A DNA stretch of 64,000 bases from Phyllobacterium zundukense (GTDB lineage Bacteria; Pseudomonadota; Alphaproteobacteria; Rhizobiales; Rhizobiaceae), in assembly GCF_002764115.1 (NCBI RefSeq), contig NZ_CP017943.1:62001-126000 (forward strand), given 5' to 3'. The position numbers and the translations under genes were made by a program. Each line of letters begins with the position of its first letter. Positions within the stretch are counted from its first letter, which is position 1. Shown piece by piece: positions 35,127 through 43,015 of this stretch. The notes below the pieces were generated by a model. It was not told the DNA's origin. It made no database searches and worked only from the letters and a program-made list of their open reading frames with translations.

Positions 35127-36599
35127 ATGACGGCACAGGATATCAATCGAGATACTTTTCTGTCCGCGGTAGGACCCGCGGTGTCGGGTTCCGAACTGCG
35201 CCCGAGCCTCAGCACTTTGCGGCTGATCTTTCTCATTGTCGCTGCTGCTGCACCGATGGCCGCTGTACTCGGCGTAGTGCCCGTCGCATTCGCATTCGGC
35301 AATGGTGCAGGAGTGCCGCTCACATTCGTGGGCGTCGCCATCGTGCTAAGCTTGTTCGCGGTCGGATATACGGCGATGAGCCGGGAGGTCGTGAGCGCTG
35401 GCGCCTTTTATGCCTATATCGCTCGCGGCCTTGGCGCGATCCCCGGTCTCGGATCAGCTTTTCTTGCGATCCTCGCCTATCTGACGTTCGCCTTCGGTGT
35501 TGTTGGATACTTTGCCTTCTTTGCGCAGCTCGCACTGCATGACATCTTCGGTATCGATGTTCATTGGATCGTGACTGGCGGCTTCGCGATCCTCTTCTGT
35601 GCCGTGCTTGGCTATCGACAGGTGGATTTCAGTTCTCGGATGTTGGCGATCCTGCTGTCGGTGGAATTTGCGGTGCTGATTGCACTAAACGTCAGCGTGA
35701 TCTGGAGCCGAGGCCTAGCGGCTTTCCCGACGAGCGTGTTTAATCTCGACGCAGTCGCAAGCGGCGCCCCGGGTGTTGCCGTTATGCTGGCCTTCACCTG
35801 CTTCATCGGCGTCGAATCCGCTGCCATCTATTCCGAGGAAGCCGAGGCACCGACCCGCAGCGTCGGGCGAGCAACTTTCGGCTCCATACTGCTCATCGCT
35901 GCCTTTTATTTCGTGACCACCTGGATCAGCATCGGCGCGGTCGATGGCGATATACACACCGTCGCGAATGAGCAGGTCGCTAACTTGTATTTCGGCCTGA
36001 GCACCCAGTACATTGGCAGCTCCGTCACCGTGCTGATGCAGATCTTCCTCGCCACCAGCATGTTGGCGACGGGACTGGCCGTCCATAATATCGCGGCCCG
36101 CTATATCTTCTCACTGGGGCGCCAATCGTGCCTCCCTGCCGTATTGGGGCGCGTCCATAGCCAGCATGCCTCGCCGCATGTGGCCAGCGTGCTGGTCACG
36201 GTGGTCACCATTGTTGCCACCATTGTCTTCTACTTGGCGGGCAGTGATCCGCTGCTCGGCTTCGGGGCTGTTGGCGTCGGGCTGGGCACGGTCGGTATCA
36301 TTGCCTTGCAGGCACTGACCAGCCTTGCGGTTATCGCCTACTTTGCCAAGGCTCGACGCTCCCATTGGTGGATCACCATTCTTTCTCCTCTATTGAGTTT
36401 TCTCGGGCTCGCGGCTGCCGTTGCCCTGGCTGTCAGTAAGTTCGATCTGCTGACCGGAAGCCAAAGTGCGGTGGTGCTTACTCTGCCGGTCGGACTGCTG
36501 GTCGCCTTCATTGCCGGCTGCTTCTACGCAACATTCCTGCGGCGCGGGCGACCGGAGATCTTCGCCCGTCTGGCGCAGGACTTTGGCTCCGTCACGTGA
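35127..36599 (+). CDS. APC-superfamily amino acid/amine permease
   Basis: 490 aa from the ATG at 35127 with GGGAG at 35114-35118. About twelve hydrophobic segments are visible. The N-terminal family features LRLIFLIVAAAAPMAAVLG and SREVVSAGAFYAYIARGLG (read in pieces), and the central FIGVESAAIYSEEAEAPTRSVGRAT with an acidic EEA motif, are typical of amino acid and polyamine transporters of the APC family. It is followed by a PLP enzyme and a kinase, so the cargo is probably an amino alcohol or hydroxy-amino acid (inference). Confidence 0.9.
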   Translation: MTAQDINRDTFLSAVGPAVSGSELRPSLSTLRLIFLIVAAAAPMAAVLGVVPVAFAFGNGAGVPLTFVGVAIVLSLFAVGYTAMSREVVSAGAFYAYIARGLGAIPGLGSAFLAILAYLTFAFGVVGYFAFFAQLALHDIFGIDVHWIVTGGFAILFCAVLGYRQVDFSSRMLAILLSVEFAVLIALNVSVIWSRGLAAFPTSVFNLDAVASGAPGVAVMLAFTCFIGVESAAIYSEEAEAPTRSVGRATFGSILLIAAFYFVTTWISIGAVDGDIHTVANEQVANLYFGLSTQYIGSSVTVLMQIFLATSMLATGLAVHNIAARYIFSLGRQSCLPAVLGRVHSQHASPHVASVLVTVVTIVATIVFYLAGSDPLLGFGAVGVGLGTVGIIALQALTSLAVIAYFAKARRSHWWITILSPLLSFLGLAAAVALAVSKFDLLTGSQSAVVLTLPVGLLVAFIAGCFYATFLRRGRPEIFARLAQDFGSVT

Positions 36600-36684
36600 C
36601 CGAAGGACACGCGGCTCAAACGATGAAGTGAGGTGACTGGCTATATCGCCAACAACCCGTGCAACAAAATTGAAAGGTGAGGTC

Positions 36685-37956
36685 ATGTTACAATCGAGCG
36701 GGCTCTTGGAAAGACGTCATCGCGTTTTGGGCACGCGGTCGCCAATCTTCTACGATGAGCCACTTCAACTTGTTCGAGGATCCGGAGTGTGGGTCGAGGA
36801 CAGTTCGGGAAGGCGCTTTCTGGACGCCTACAACAATGTTCCCCATGTCGGCCACTGCCACCCGCACGTTCTTGAGGCACTTTGCCGCCAAGCCGGCCTC
36901 ATTAACATCAACACACGCTACCTCCACGAGAACGTTGTCGAATATGCCGAGCGCTTGACGGCAACGTTCCATCCGGAACTATCCGCAGCAATGCTGACCT
37001 GCACCGGCACTGAGGCCAACGAGCTTGCGCTCCGCATGGCCCGGTTTCTTACTGGCGGCGAGGGGATCATTGTCAGCGCTTTCAGCTATCACGGCAATTC
37101 CCGGTCGCTCGCGGAGGCAACCACAGGACTTCCCGCGCCTGAGGCTTTGGCGTCGCATGTGAGAGCAGTCGATATCCCCGACTTAAGTGGTTATGATGGT
37201 GATCCGGAGATCCTTGCAAAAGACTACGCCGAAAGGGTCAAGGCGGCCGTCGAATCTCTTCTGGAAGCGGGCTACAAACCTGCGGCCTTGCTGTTCGACA
37301 CCCTTTTCTCGACGGAGGGATTGCCGAGTGTACCGCCGGGCTATCTCGAACAAGCCGTCGCCCATGTGCGTGCCGCCGGGGGAATGTTCATCGCCGACGA
37401 AGTTCAGCCGGGGCTAGGCCGCGTCGGCGATCACATGTGGGGATATCAGGCATATGACGTCGTGCCTGATTTCGTAACGATGGGAAAATCCCTCGGCAAC
37501 GGCCATCCGCTGGCGGGGCTGGTAACAAAGCGCGATTACCTCGAAGCCTTCACCGCAAAGGCACTTTACTTCAACACTTTCGCTGGCAATCCGGTGTCGG
37601 CAGCAGTGGGCACTGCGGTACTGGAGGTTATCGAAGAAGAAGGCCTACGCGACAACGCGCGCAAAGTTGGTGAACATCTTCAAAGGGGCCTTGAGCATCT
37701 GCGCGCGAAGCATTCGCTGATTGCCAATGTACGAGGGAAAGGTCTTTTCTTTGGTATCGACTTGGTCGAGGAGGATGGAAGACCGGCCGCAAGTAAAACC
37801 CGAAGGCTCATTCATGCGATGCGTGATCGCGGCATATTGATAAGCCGCATCGGCCCTAGGGATAACGTCTTGAAGATGCGGCCGCCATTGCCCTTTTTCG
37901 TCGACCACGCCGATCTACTGATTTCCACGCTCGATGATGCGATCACTTGCCTGTGA
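36685..37956 (+). CDS. Class-III aminotransferase-fold PLP enzyme (candidate O-phosphate phospho-lyase)
   Basis: 423 aa from the ATG at 36685 with AGGTGAGG at 36675-36682. PLP features: CTGTEANELALRMAR, SAFSYHGNSRSLAEAT, FIADEVQPGLGRVG, and the Schiff-base lysine K268 in TMGKSLGNGHPLAG. By pattern it is close to the AGXT2-like group, which includes ethanolamine-phosphate and phosphohydroxylysine phospho-lyases besides true transaminases. The next gene is an APH-fold kinase, the same pairing as hydroxylysine kinase with phosphohydroxylysine lyase in animals and aminoalcohol kinase with aminoalcohol-phosphate lyase in bacteria. A plain transaminase cannot be excluded. Confidence 0.85.
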   Translation: MLQSSGLLERRHRVLGTRSPIFYDEPLQLVRGSGVWVEDSSGRRFLDAYNNVPHVGHCHPHVLEALCRQAGLININTRYLHENVVEYAERLTATFHPELSAAMLTCTGTEANELALRMARFLTGGEGIIVSAFSYHGNSRSLAEATTGLPAPEALASHVRAVDIPDLSGYDGDPEILAKDYAERVKAAVESLLEAGYKPAALLFDTLFSTEGLPSVPPGYLEQAVAHVRAAGGMFIADEVQPGLGRVGDHMWGYQAYDVVPDFVTMGKSLGNGHPLAGLVTKRDYLEAFTAKALYFNTFAGNPVSAAVGTAVLEVIEEEGLRDNARKVGEHLQRGLEHLRAKHSLIANVRGKGLFFGIDLVEEDGRPAASKTRRLIHAMRDRGILISRIGPRDNVLKMRPPLPFFVDHADLLISTLDDAITCL

Positions 37957-37964
37957 GGTTTACC

Positions 37965-38984
37965 ATGACAGAATTCTCTTTCCTCCCCCTCGAAGAGCAA
38001 GTCGCGGCGATGCATCAGGTCGCGGAAGTCGCCCTCGCCAGTTGGCCCGGGTCGTTCACGCGGATGGACTTGATAAAATATCGTGAGAACGGCGTATTTT
38101 GCGTTGAGAGCAGCGAGGGTCGGAAGTTCGCCTTGCGCATCCATCGCCACGGATACCACACTGACAACGAGCTTTTGTCTGAACTGCAGTGGATGGCGGC
38201 CCTGGCTGATGCAGGAGTGCCGGTACCCAGCATCGTCCCAGCCAAAAACGGCGCGCTGTTGGCCAAGATTCAGGTTGGGTCGTTTCCCGTCTTCCAGGTC
38301 GATATGTTGGATTGGCTTTCCGGCAAGCCCGTCGGGTCGGCCGAAGAGGGCAGCGAGCTGGCCGTCGAGGAGCTTTCCGAGCTTTATTTCGAAGCCGGTG
38401 CCCTTGCTGCAAAACTTCACGATCACGCGAGTCAGTGGAGCACGCCGAATGACTTCGTTCGCCATTCGTGGGATGAAGAAGGATTGATTGGTGCCAAGCC
38501 TTTCTGGGGGCAGTTTCGTGGGCTCCCGGCTCTAAAGGAACATCTGCCGCTGATTGATGCTGTTTGCCGGCGCGCCAGGAACGACCTCGAAAAGCTTGGA
38601 AAATCCCCTGACTGCTATGGTCTCGTCCACGCCGACCTCGTGCCGGAAAATCTGCTGAAATGCGACACAGGCCTGATGCTTCTCGATTTCGACGATGCGG
38701 GCTACGGCTGGCATTTGTTCGAACTGGCGACGGCCTTGTATTTCTACGTCGGCAGGCCGGAATACGCGGCTCTTCGCGATAGCATTGTTGCCGGCTATCG
38801 ATCGCTTCGCCCGCTATCCGATGTGCACCTCGATAACCTCGATCTCTTTTTGGCACTCCGCGGTCTGACTTATCTGGGGTGGGTGACGACGCGCAGCGAG
38901 ACCCAGACCGCAAAGGAAATGACTCCGCTTCTTGTCGCACAGGCAGTGCAGGTCGGGACGGCTTATTTACAGATGCTGGAATGA
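37965..38984 (+). CDS. APH-fold kinase (aminoglycoside/choline/hydroxylysine kinase family)
   Basis: 339 aa from the ATG at 37965, eight bases after the PLP-enzyme stop. The kinase core is clear: Brenner-type catalytic loop LVHADLVPENLL (about residues 227-238) and the metal-binding LLDFDDAGYGWHLFELA. The N-terminal lobe has KYRENGVFCVESSEGRKFALRIHR with the ATP lysine/arginine region. It most likely phosphorylates the hydroxyl group of an imported amino alcohol or hydroxylysine, making the substrate of the neighbouring PLP enzyme. It is not an antibiotic-resistance gene by context. Confidence 0.87.
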   Translation: MTEFSFLPLEEQVAAMHQVAEVALASWPGSFTRMDLIKYRENGVFCVESSEGRKFALRIHRHGYHTDNELLSELQWMAALADAGVPVPSIVPAKNGALLAKIQVGSFPVFQVDMLDWLSGKPVGSAEEGSELAVEELSELYFEAGALAAKLHDHASQWSTPNDFVRHSWDEEGLIGAKPFWGQFRGLPALKEHLPLIDAVCRRARNDLEKLGKSPDCYGLVHADLVPENLLKCDTGLMLLDFDDAGYGWHLFELATALYFYVGRPEYAALRDSIVAGYRSLRPLSDVHLDNLDLFLALRGLTYLGWVTTRSETQTAKEMTPLLVAQAVQVGTAYLQMLE

Positions 38985-38987
38985 AGC

Positions 38988-39008
38988 CTCCGCGGCACAC
39001 CCGCGGAG
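38988..39008 (+). terminator. GC hairpin after the kinase gene
   Basis: CTCCGCGG (38988-38995) and CCGCGGAG (39001-39008) form an eight-pair stem with loop CACAC right after the kinase stop. No T-run follows. It may separate the kinase from the SDR, whose gene starts 137 bases on. Confidence 0.4.
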
Positions 39009-39121
39009 ACCCTGGCGCGCCCATCACCTCGAAAGTGCTCGTCAACGGAGTTCCGCGCCGTCGCGGCCTGCTGCTCAACTGAAAAACGCCGAGAACGGCA
39101 ATTCAAGGGGATACGACAATC

Positions 39122-39934
39122 ATGAATTCGAAACGACTCGCAGGAAAGACCGCGCTCGTCACAGGGTCCGGGCAGGGGATCGGGGCTGCCATCGCACGAA
39201 CGTTTGCTGCCGAAGGCGCGCAGGTTGCGATCGTGACGCGCACGGCGCGCACCGGGAAGGAGACGCTTGACGCAATCCTTGCGACTGGCGGTCAGGCCAT
39301 GCTGCGCGTGAGCGACGTCGGCTCGGCCAAGGAGATTGAAAACGCGGTCGCCGATGTCGTCTCCGCTTATGGCAAGCTCGATATCGTCGTGCACAACGCG
39401 GCTTCATTTGCGGCCGGCACGGTCGAGGACCTGGACGAGGACGCCTTAGACCAAGCACTGAGCGTCAATCTGAAAGCGGCATTCCGGCTTTCGAAGGCGG
39501 CAGTTCCGCACCTGCGTCGTCAGGGTGGCGGGCGACTGCTGTTCACGTCCTCTGTGACCGGGCCGCGCGTGGCGATGCCTGGCGCCTCGTACTATGCCGC
39601 CAGCAAGAGCGGCCTGAACGGCTTTATCCGGTCGGCCGCGATCGAACTCGCTCCCGACTGCATCACTGTCAATGGCGTCGAGCCCGGCTTTATCAAGACA
39701 CCCGCCATGGACCTGCTGGCAGACGAGGCAGGTCAAAAGGCGATGGCGAAATACGTTCCGCTGGGCTGTCTCGGTGCGCCCGAAGATGTCGCATACGCGA
39801 TGCTGTATCTGGCGAGTGACGAAGCGGGCTATGTGACCGGTCAGACCATCGTCGTCGATGGCGGCAGCACACTCCCCGAAAGCCCTGTCTTTGCCGACCA
39901 GGCGGAGGGTGTGAAGAGCCTCGACCGGAACTAG
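39122..39934 (+). CDS. Short-chain dehydrogenase/reductase
   Basis: Classical SDR, 270 aa. Cofactor motif TGSGQGIG (about residues 14-21), HNAA in place of NNAG (residue about 90), the catalytic serine in FTSSVTG, YYAASK with the catalytic tyrosine and lysine, and GYVTGQTIVVDGG at the end. It follows the permease, PLP enzyme and kinase on the same strand. It could process the aldehyde or alcohol released by the phospho-lyase, but its substrate is unknown. Confidence 0.9.
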   Translation: MNSKRLAGKTALVTGSGQGIGAAIARTFAAEGAQVAIVTRTARTGKETLDAILATGGQAMLRVSDVGSAKEIENAVADVVSAYGKLDIVVHNAASFAAGTVEDLDEDALDQALSVNLKAAFRLSKAAVPHLRRQGGGRLLFTSSVTGPRVAMPGASYYAASKSGLNGFIRSAAIELAPDCITVNGVEPGFIKTPAMDLLADEAGQKAMAKYVPLGCLGAPEDVAYAMLYLASDEAGYVTGQTIVVDGGSTLPESPVFADQAEGVKSLDRN

Positions 39935-40061
39935 TGCTTCAAGCCGAAGGAGTTGCTCGAACTTCTCTGTAGCTCAATCCCATTCGGTCAGCGTCGACTT
40001 GGAAATCCTCATCGAGCTCGAAACTCCTCACGGTCTTCGGCCGTCTTTAAGAATACCGCTG

Positions 40062-40232
40062 CACGCCAAGATCGGCGAACTGACACTGGAGAATGATTTT
40101 TTGTCCGGTGCGCTCGGCAAGGCGGGATTACTGGGCGGAAAGAAATGATCGACTGCACTCACAAACTTTCGGTCGTGCGCCAGGTGAAGAGCTACTCGGC
40201 TTCAGCCGTGGTGAAGTTCAGGCAGTCGAGTC
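40062..40232 (+). mobile_element. Remnant of an IS3-family transposase (orfA end / orfB start)
   Basis: The segment encodes LHAKIGELTLENDFLSGALGK then LLGGKK and a stop, overlapped by ATG with MIDCTHKLSVVRQ and, after a one-base frameshift, EELLGFSRGEVQAV. These are the C terminus of OrfA and N terminus of OrfB of an IS2/IS3-type element. The rest of the transposase is gone and the fragment stops against the end of dtd. It marks the left edge of the AT-richer accessory segment. Confidence 0.75.
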
Positions 40233-40658
40233 CAGCCAGATGGTGACGGGTCCATCGTTAACAAGACATACCTGCAAGTCTGCCCCAAATACTCCTTCGG
40301 CCACCCGCAGACCATAATCAGCCAAGGCGTTGGAGAAATGGCCGCATAGCTGTCGAGCGGCCTGAGGAGCTGCTGCCTTGGAATAACTGGGACGATTGCC
40401 TCTAATTTCTGCTGCGAGCGTGAATTGGCTCACGACAAGTATGTCGCCACCAATGTCGAGAATAGAGCGATTCATGCGATGTAAGTCGTCATCGAATATC
40501 CGCAGATTCACGACCTTACGGGCGAGCCACTCCGCTTCGCTTTCATTGTCCCCTCGCATTACGCAAACGAAAAGCAGAAATCCGTGACTGATCTCACCAA
40601 CTAATCGATCACCAACCGATACCGCCGCAGATGACACTCTCTGTAGCAATGCCCGCAC
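40218..40658 (-). CDS. dtd: D-aminoacyl-tRNA deacylase
   Basis: 146 aa from a GTG at 40658 (HVRALLQRV: the usual MRALLQRV start with GTG, preceded by GGAAGGGG); this length is the normal size. The two DTD active-site motifs are intact: SQFTL and NDGPVT. It hydrolyses D-amino acids from mischarged tRNA in the cytoplasm. It is usually a housekeeping gene, yet here it ends a catabolic operon beside an IS remnant. Base use looks like that of its AT-richer neighbours. Confidence 0.92.
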   Translation of the reverse strand: MRALLQRVSSAAVSVGDRLVGEISHGFLLFVCVMRGDNESEAEWLARKVVNLRIFDDDLHRMNRSILDIGGDILVVSQFTLAAEIRGNRPSYSKAAAPQAARQLCGHFSNALADYGLRVAEGVFGADLQVCLVNDGPVTIWLDSTA

Positions 40659-40760
40659 GTGCCACCCCTTCCATTCTAAGGTCCCGCCTTCGGTATAGGA
40701 CCCATCGCATAGCAATAGAACCGGAGCTTCAACTCTGATTTGCGTGGCGCACTATCGGGT

Positions 40761-41207
40761 CTAGCTTGGAGCTTGAACGGCCATGCAGGTGCCAGTTGCT
40801 ATTGCACATTGTATAAGCCTCGTTCCGTCGGCGCTGGACTGAGATAACTCTGCAGTTGCAACCAGTATGCGGTTGCCTCGGTGAACTGTCCGACCTGTAG
40901 CGACGAGAGGACCGTCAGTGACCGAAATGGGGCGCAGAAAGTTAACTTTGAGTTCAACGGTCGTACATACTTTATCGCTGGGCACGCAGGTGCTGCAGGC
41001 CCAGGCAAGTGTTGTGTCAAGGATTGTAGCTATTACTCCCCCCGCTACCAGTCCGATTGGACTTCGAAGTCCATCATGTGGCGTCAACTGAAGCTTCACT
41101 TCGCCTTCTGTTGCGTCGATGACCGAGATTTGTAAGAGATCGTAAATCGGAGGCAGCTCCCTGGAGCCGTCGCGCATTGCTTTCAATGTTTCTAGTGCCG
41201 ATTCCAT
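40761..41207 (-). CDS. PaaI-like hotdog thioesterase
   Basis: 148 aa from the third of three tandem ATGs (41207), the one correctly spaced from AGGAG at 41214-41218; starts at 41210 or 41213 are too close to the site. Family features: GLVAGGVIATILDTTLAWACSTCVPSD with the catalytic acid, then VELKVNFLRPISV and GRTVHRGNRILVATAEL. It probably hydrolyses an acyl-CoA made by the BKACE step or by a side reaction. Its reading frame overlaps the BKACE stop, so the two are co-translated. Confidence 0.88.
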   Translation of the reverse strand: MESALETLKAMRDGSRELPPIYDLLQISVIDATEGEVKLQLTPHDGLRSPIGLVAGGVIATILDTTLAWACSTCVPSDKVCTTVELKVNFLRPISVTDGPLVATGRTVHRGNRILVATAELSQSSADGTRLIQCAIATGTCMAVQAPS

Positions 41208-41209
41208 CA

Positions 41210-42133
41210 TCATCTCCTGACGGGTATGCCCAGCAATTGGCGAGCTTCAGTGGGCGTTGCAGTTTCTAGCCCAAGTTCTGAGAGGATCCGACGCAGTTTC
41301 GTTACTTGAGACGCGTTGTCGGGGGCAAGCTGTCCTTTCTCAAGCCAAAGGTTGTCCTCCAGGCCAACTCGGACATGGCCGCCCATGAGGGCCGCCATCG
41401 TGCCCAAACGCATTTGGTTTCGACCGGCCGCCAGGACTGACCATTGATAGTCGTTCCGAAAGAGGCGATCTGCTGTTGAGCGCATATGGTAGAGACACTC
41501 AGGATCGCTGCCTACTCCGCCAAGAATGCCAACGACTGACTGGATGAAAAGTGGCGGTTTCACGAGTGATCGCTCAAGAAAATATGCCAGAGTGTAGAGA
41601 TGGCCGATGTCATAGCATTCGAACTCAAATCGAGTTCCATTCTCACTCATCTCCAAAATGATGCGCTCGATGTCTTCAAATGTATTCCGAAACATGCCCC
41701 TTCGCGAGGATTCCAAGAATGATTTTTCCCATTCGTGCTTCCAGTCTCTATCCTTCTGCGCCAGGGGGAAAATACCGAAATTCATTGTGCCCATATTGAG
41801 CGAGCACATTTCTGGCTTCAGTTCGCGCGGTGCCTGCAATCTTTCATCGAGACTCATCGTGGCACTTCCACCGGTCGTGAGCGCAATGATCGCGTCTGTC
41901 GATTCTCTGATGCGAGGAACAAATTGCCGAAAAATTTCGGGATCCGGTGTGGGTTGGCCGGTGATCGGATCACGCGCATGCAGGTGCAGCATGGCAGCGC
42001 CCGCAGTTGCGGCGTCAATGGCCTGTTCTGCAATCTGCTCCGGTGTGATTGGAAGGTAGGGCGACATAGAAGGGGTGTGTATTGAACCCGTAATCGCGCA
42101 CGTAATGATAACTTTCGAATTGTTTTCGGCCAT
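41210..42133 (-). CDS. Beta-keto acid cleavage enzyme (BKACE, DUF849)
   Basis: 307-aa TIM-barrel zinc enzyme of the BKACE family. The metal motif MLHLHARDP holds the two histidines, ALTTGGSATMSLDERL the substrate loop, EMCSLNMGTMNFG and RVGLEDNLWLEKGQLAPDNA (with the conserved acidic residue near the end of the barrel; read in pieces). BKACE proteins transfer the cleaved two-carbon unit of a beta-keto acid: beta-keto acid plus acetyl-CoA gives acetoacetate plus a new acyl-CoA. An acetoacetyl-CoA synthetase is encoded at the far end of the divergent operon, which supports acetoacetate as a product. The keto acid is unknown. Confidence 0.92.
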   Translation of the reverse strand: MAENNSKVIITCAITGSIHTPSMSPYLPITPEQIAEQAIDAATAGAAMLHLHARDPITGQPTPDPEIFRQFVPRIRESTDAIIALTTGGSATMSLDERLQAPRELKPEMCSLNMGTMNFGIFPLAQKDRDWKHEWEKSFLESSRRGMFRNTFEDIERIILEMSENGTRFEFECYDIGHLYTLAYFLERSLVKPPLFIQSVVGILGGVGSDPECLYHMRSTADRLFRNDYQWSVLAAGRNQMRLGTMAALMGGHVRVGLEDNLWLEKGQLAPDNASQVTKLRRILSELGLETATPTEARQLLGIPVRR

Positions 42134-42180
42134 TGGGGTCTCACGAGTGGTGTTGGAAATTGTGACGCGGGCAAACCTGA

Positions 42181-42978
42181 TTAAAGTTTGGTGGGTTTGC
42201 TTGCTGATCGTGCGCCATGATCTTTGACGAGGTTGAGAAGTTCTGTTTTAGTATCGACAATATGCTTTCTGACGAGCTCTTCGACTTCACCTCTGGATCT
42301 TGAGAGAAACGCGTCCATTATTTCCTTGTGATCCTGAATAATACGTTTGGCTGCATCAGAGGTTTCCACAGCCAGCAGAGAATCGACCATATCCTCCATC
42401 GCTCGAACGAGATGAAGAGCACTCAAGCGCAATATCGGATTTGGACAATATTGCGCTATGACAGCATGAAAATTTATCTCAGCGAGTTTGTGTGCTCTGG
42501 GGCTGATGTTGCCTATCAGTCCCTGTTCGCAATCTGTTATGGAGTCTTGCATTTGTTTGATCCCATCGTCGTCGATGGAATCGAACGATAGAACGGCGAC
42601 TGCTGGTTCAATCGCCAGCCTGGCTTGGTAGAGGTCTGTCCAAGATGCGCTCTCGAAATAAAGATACGAAGCCATGCCGTCGGTAATCGCGTCGGTGGGA
42701 ATCGCGGAAACCGAAACTCCACCGTTTCTGCCTGACGATATCGAAACGAGTCCTTGCGCTTCCAGGATAGCAAGCCCCTCACGAACCGTCGCACGTGCCA
42801 TGCCAAACTGCTCAATAAGGCTCTTCTCGCCGGGCAGTCGATCGCCAGGACCCAAGCCCTGCTTTATGATTTCTTTGCGAATGTGATCTGCAAGATGCCA
42901 AGCTTGACGTCGGCTCAACCCCATTTGAGGTTGACCGAGAGTTACTTTGTCTTGCTGTTCAATCTGTTTTGTTGACAC
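42181..42978 (-). CDS. GntR family regulator (FadR subfamily)
   Basis: 265 aa from a GTG at 42978 that has GGAGG ten bases upstream; an ATG 18 codons later (MGLSRRQ) is an alternative. The N-terminal winged helix is typical: GDRLPGEKSLIEQFGMARATVREGLAILEAQGLVSI, read in pieces. The C-terminal part is an FCD-type all-helical ligand domain with histidines (KLAEINFHAVIA, ALHLVRAME). It lies between the aminotransferase and BKACE genes and probably senses a pathway acid. Confidence 0.9.
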   Translation of the reverse strand: MSTKQIEQQDKVTLGQPQMGLSRRQAWHLADHIRKEIIKQGLGPGDRLPGEKSLIEQFGMARATVREGLAILEAQGLVSISSGRNGGVSVSAIPTDAITDGMASYLYFESASWTDLYQARLAIEPAVAVLSFDSIDDDGIKQMQDSITDCEQGLIGNISPRAHKLAEINFHAVIAQYCPNPILRLSALHLVRAMEDMVDSLLAVETSDAAKRIIQDHKEIMDAFLSRSRGEVEELVRKHIVDTKTELLNLVKDHGARSASKPTKL

Positions 42979-43015
42979 TAAAGTCGTACCTCCTATCGCT
43001 GCCACGTTTGGCTCG

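Noticed and set aside
37965..38984. APH-fold protein as an antibiotic-resistance kinase
   Set aside because: The family fold is shared, but the operon with a permease and a PLP enzyme and the LDFDD pattern fit a metabolic amino-alcohol or hydroxylysine-type kinase.
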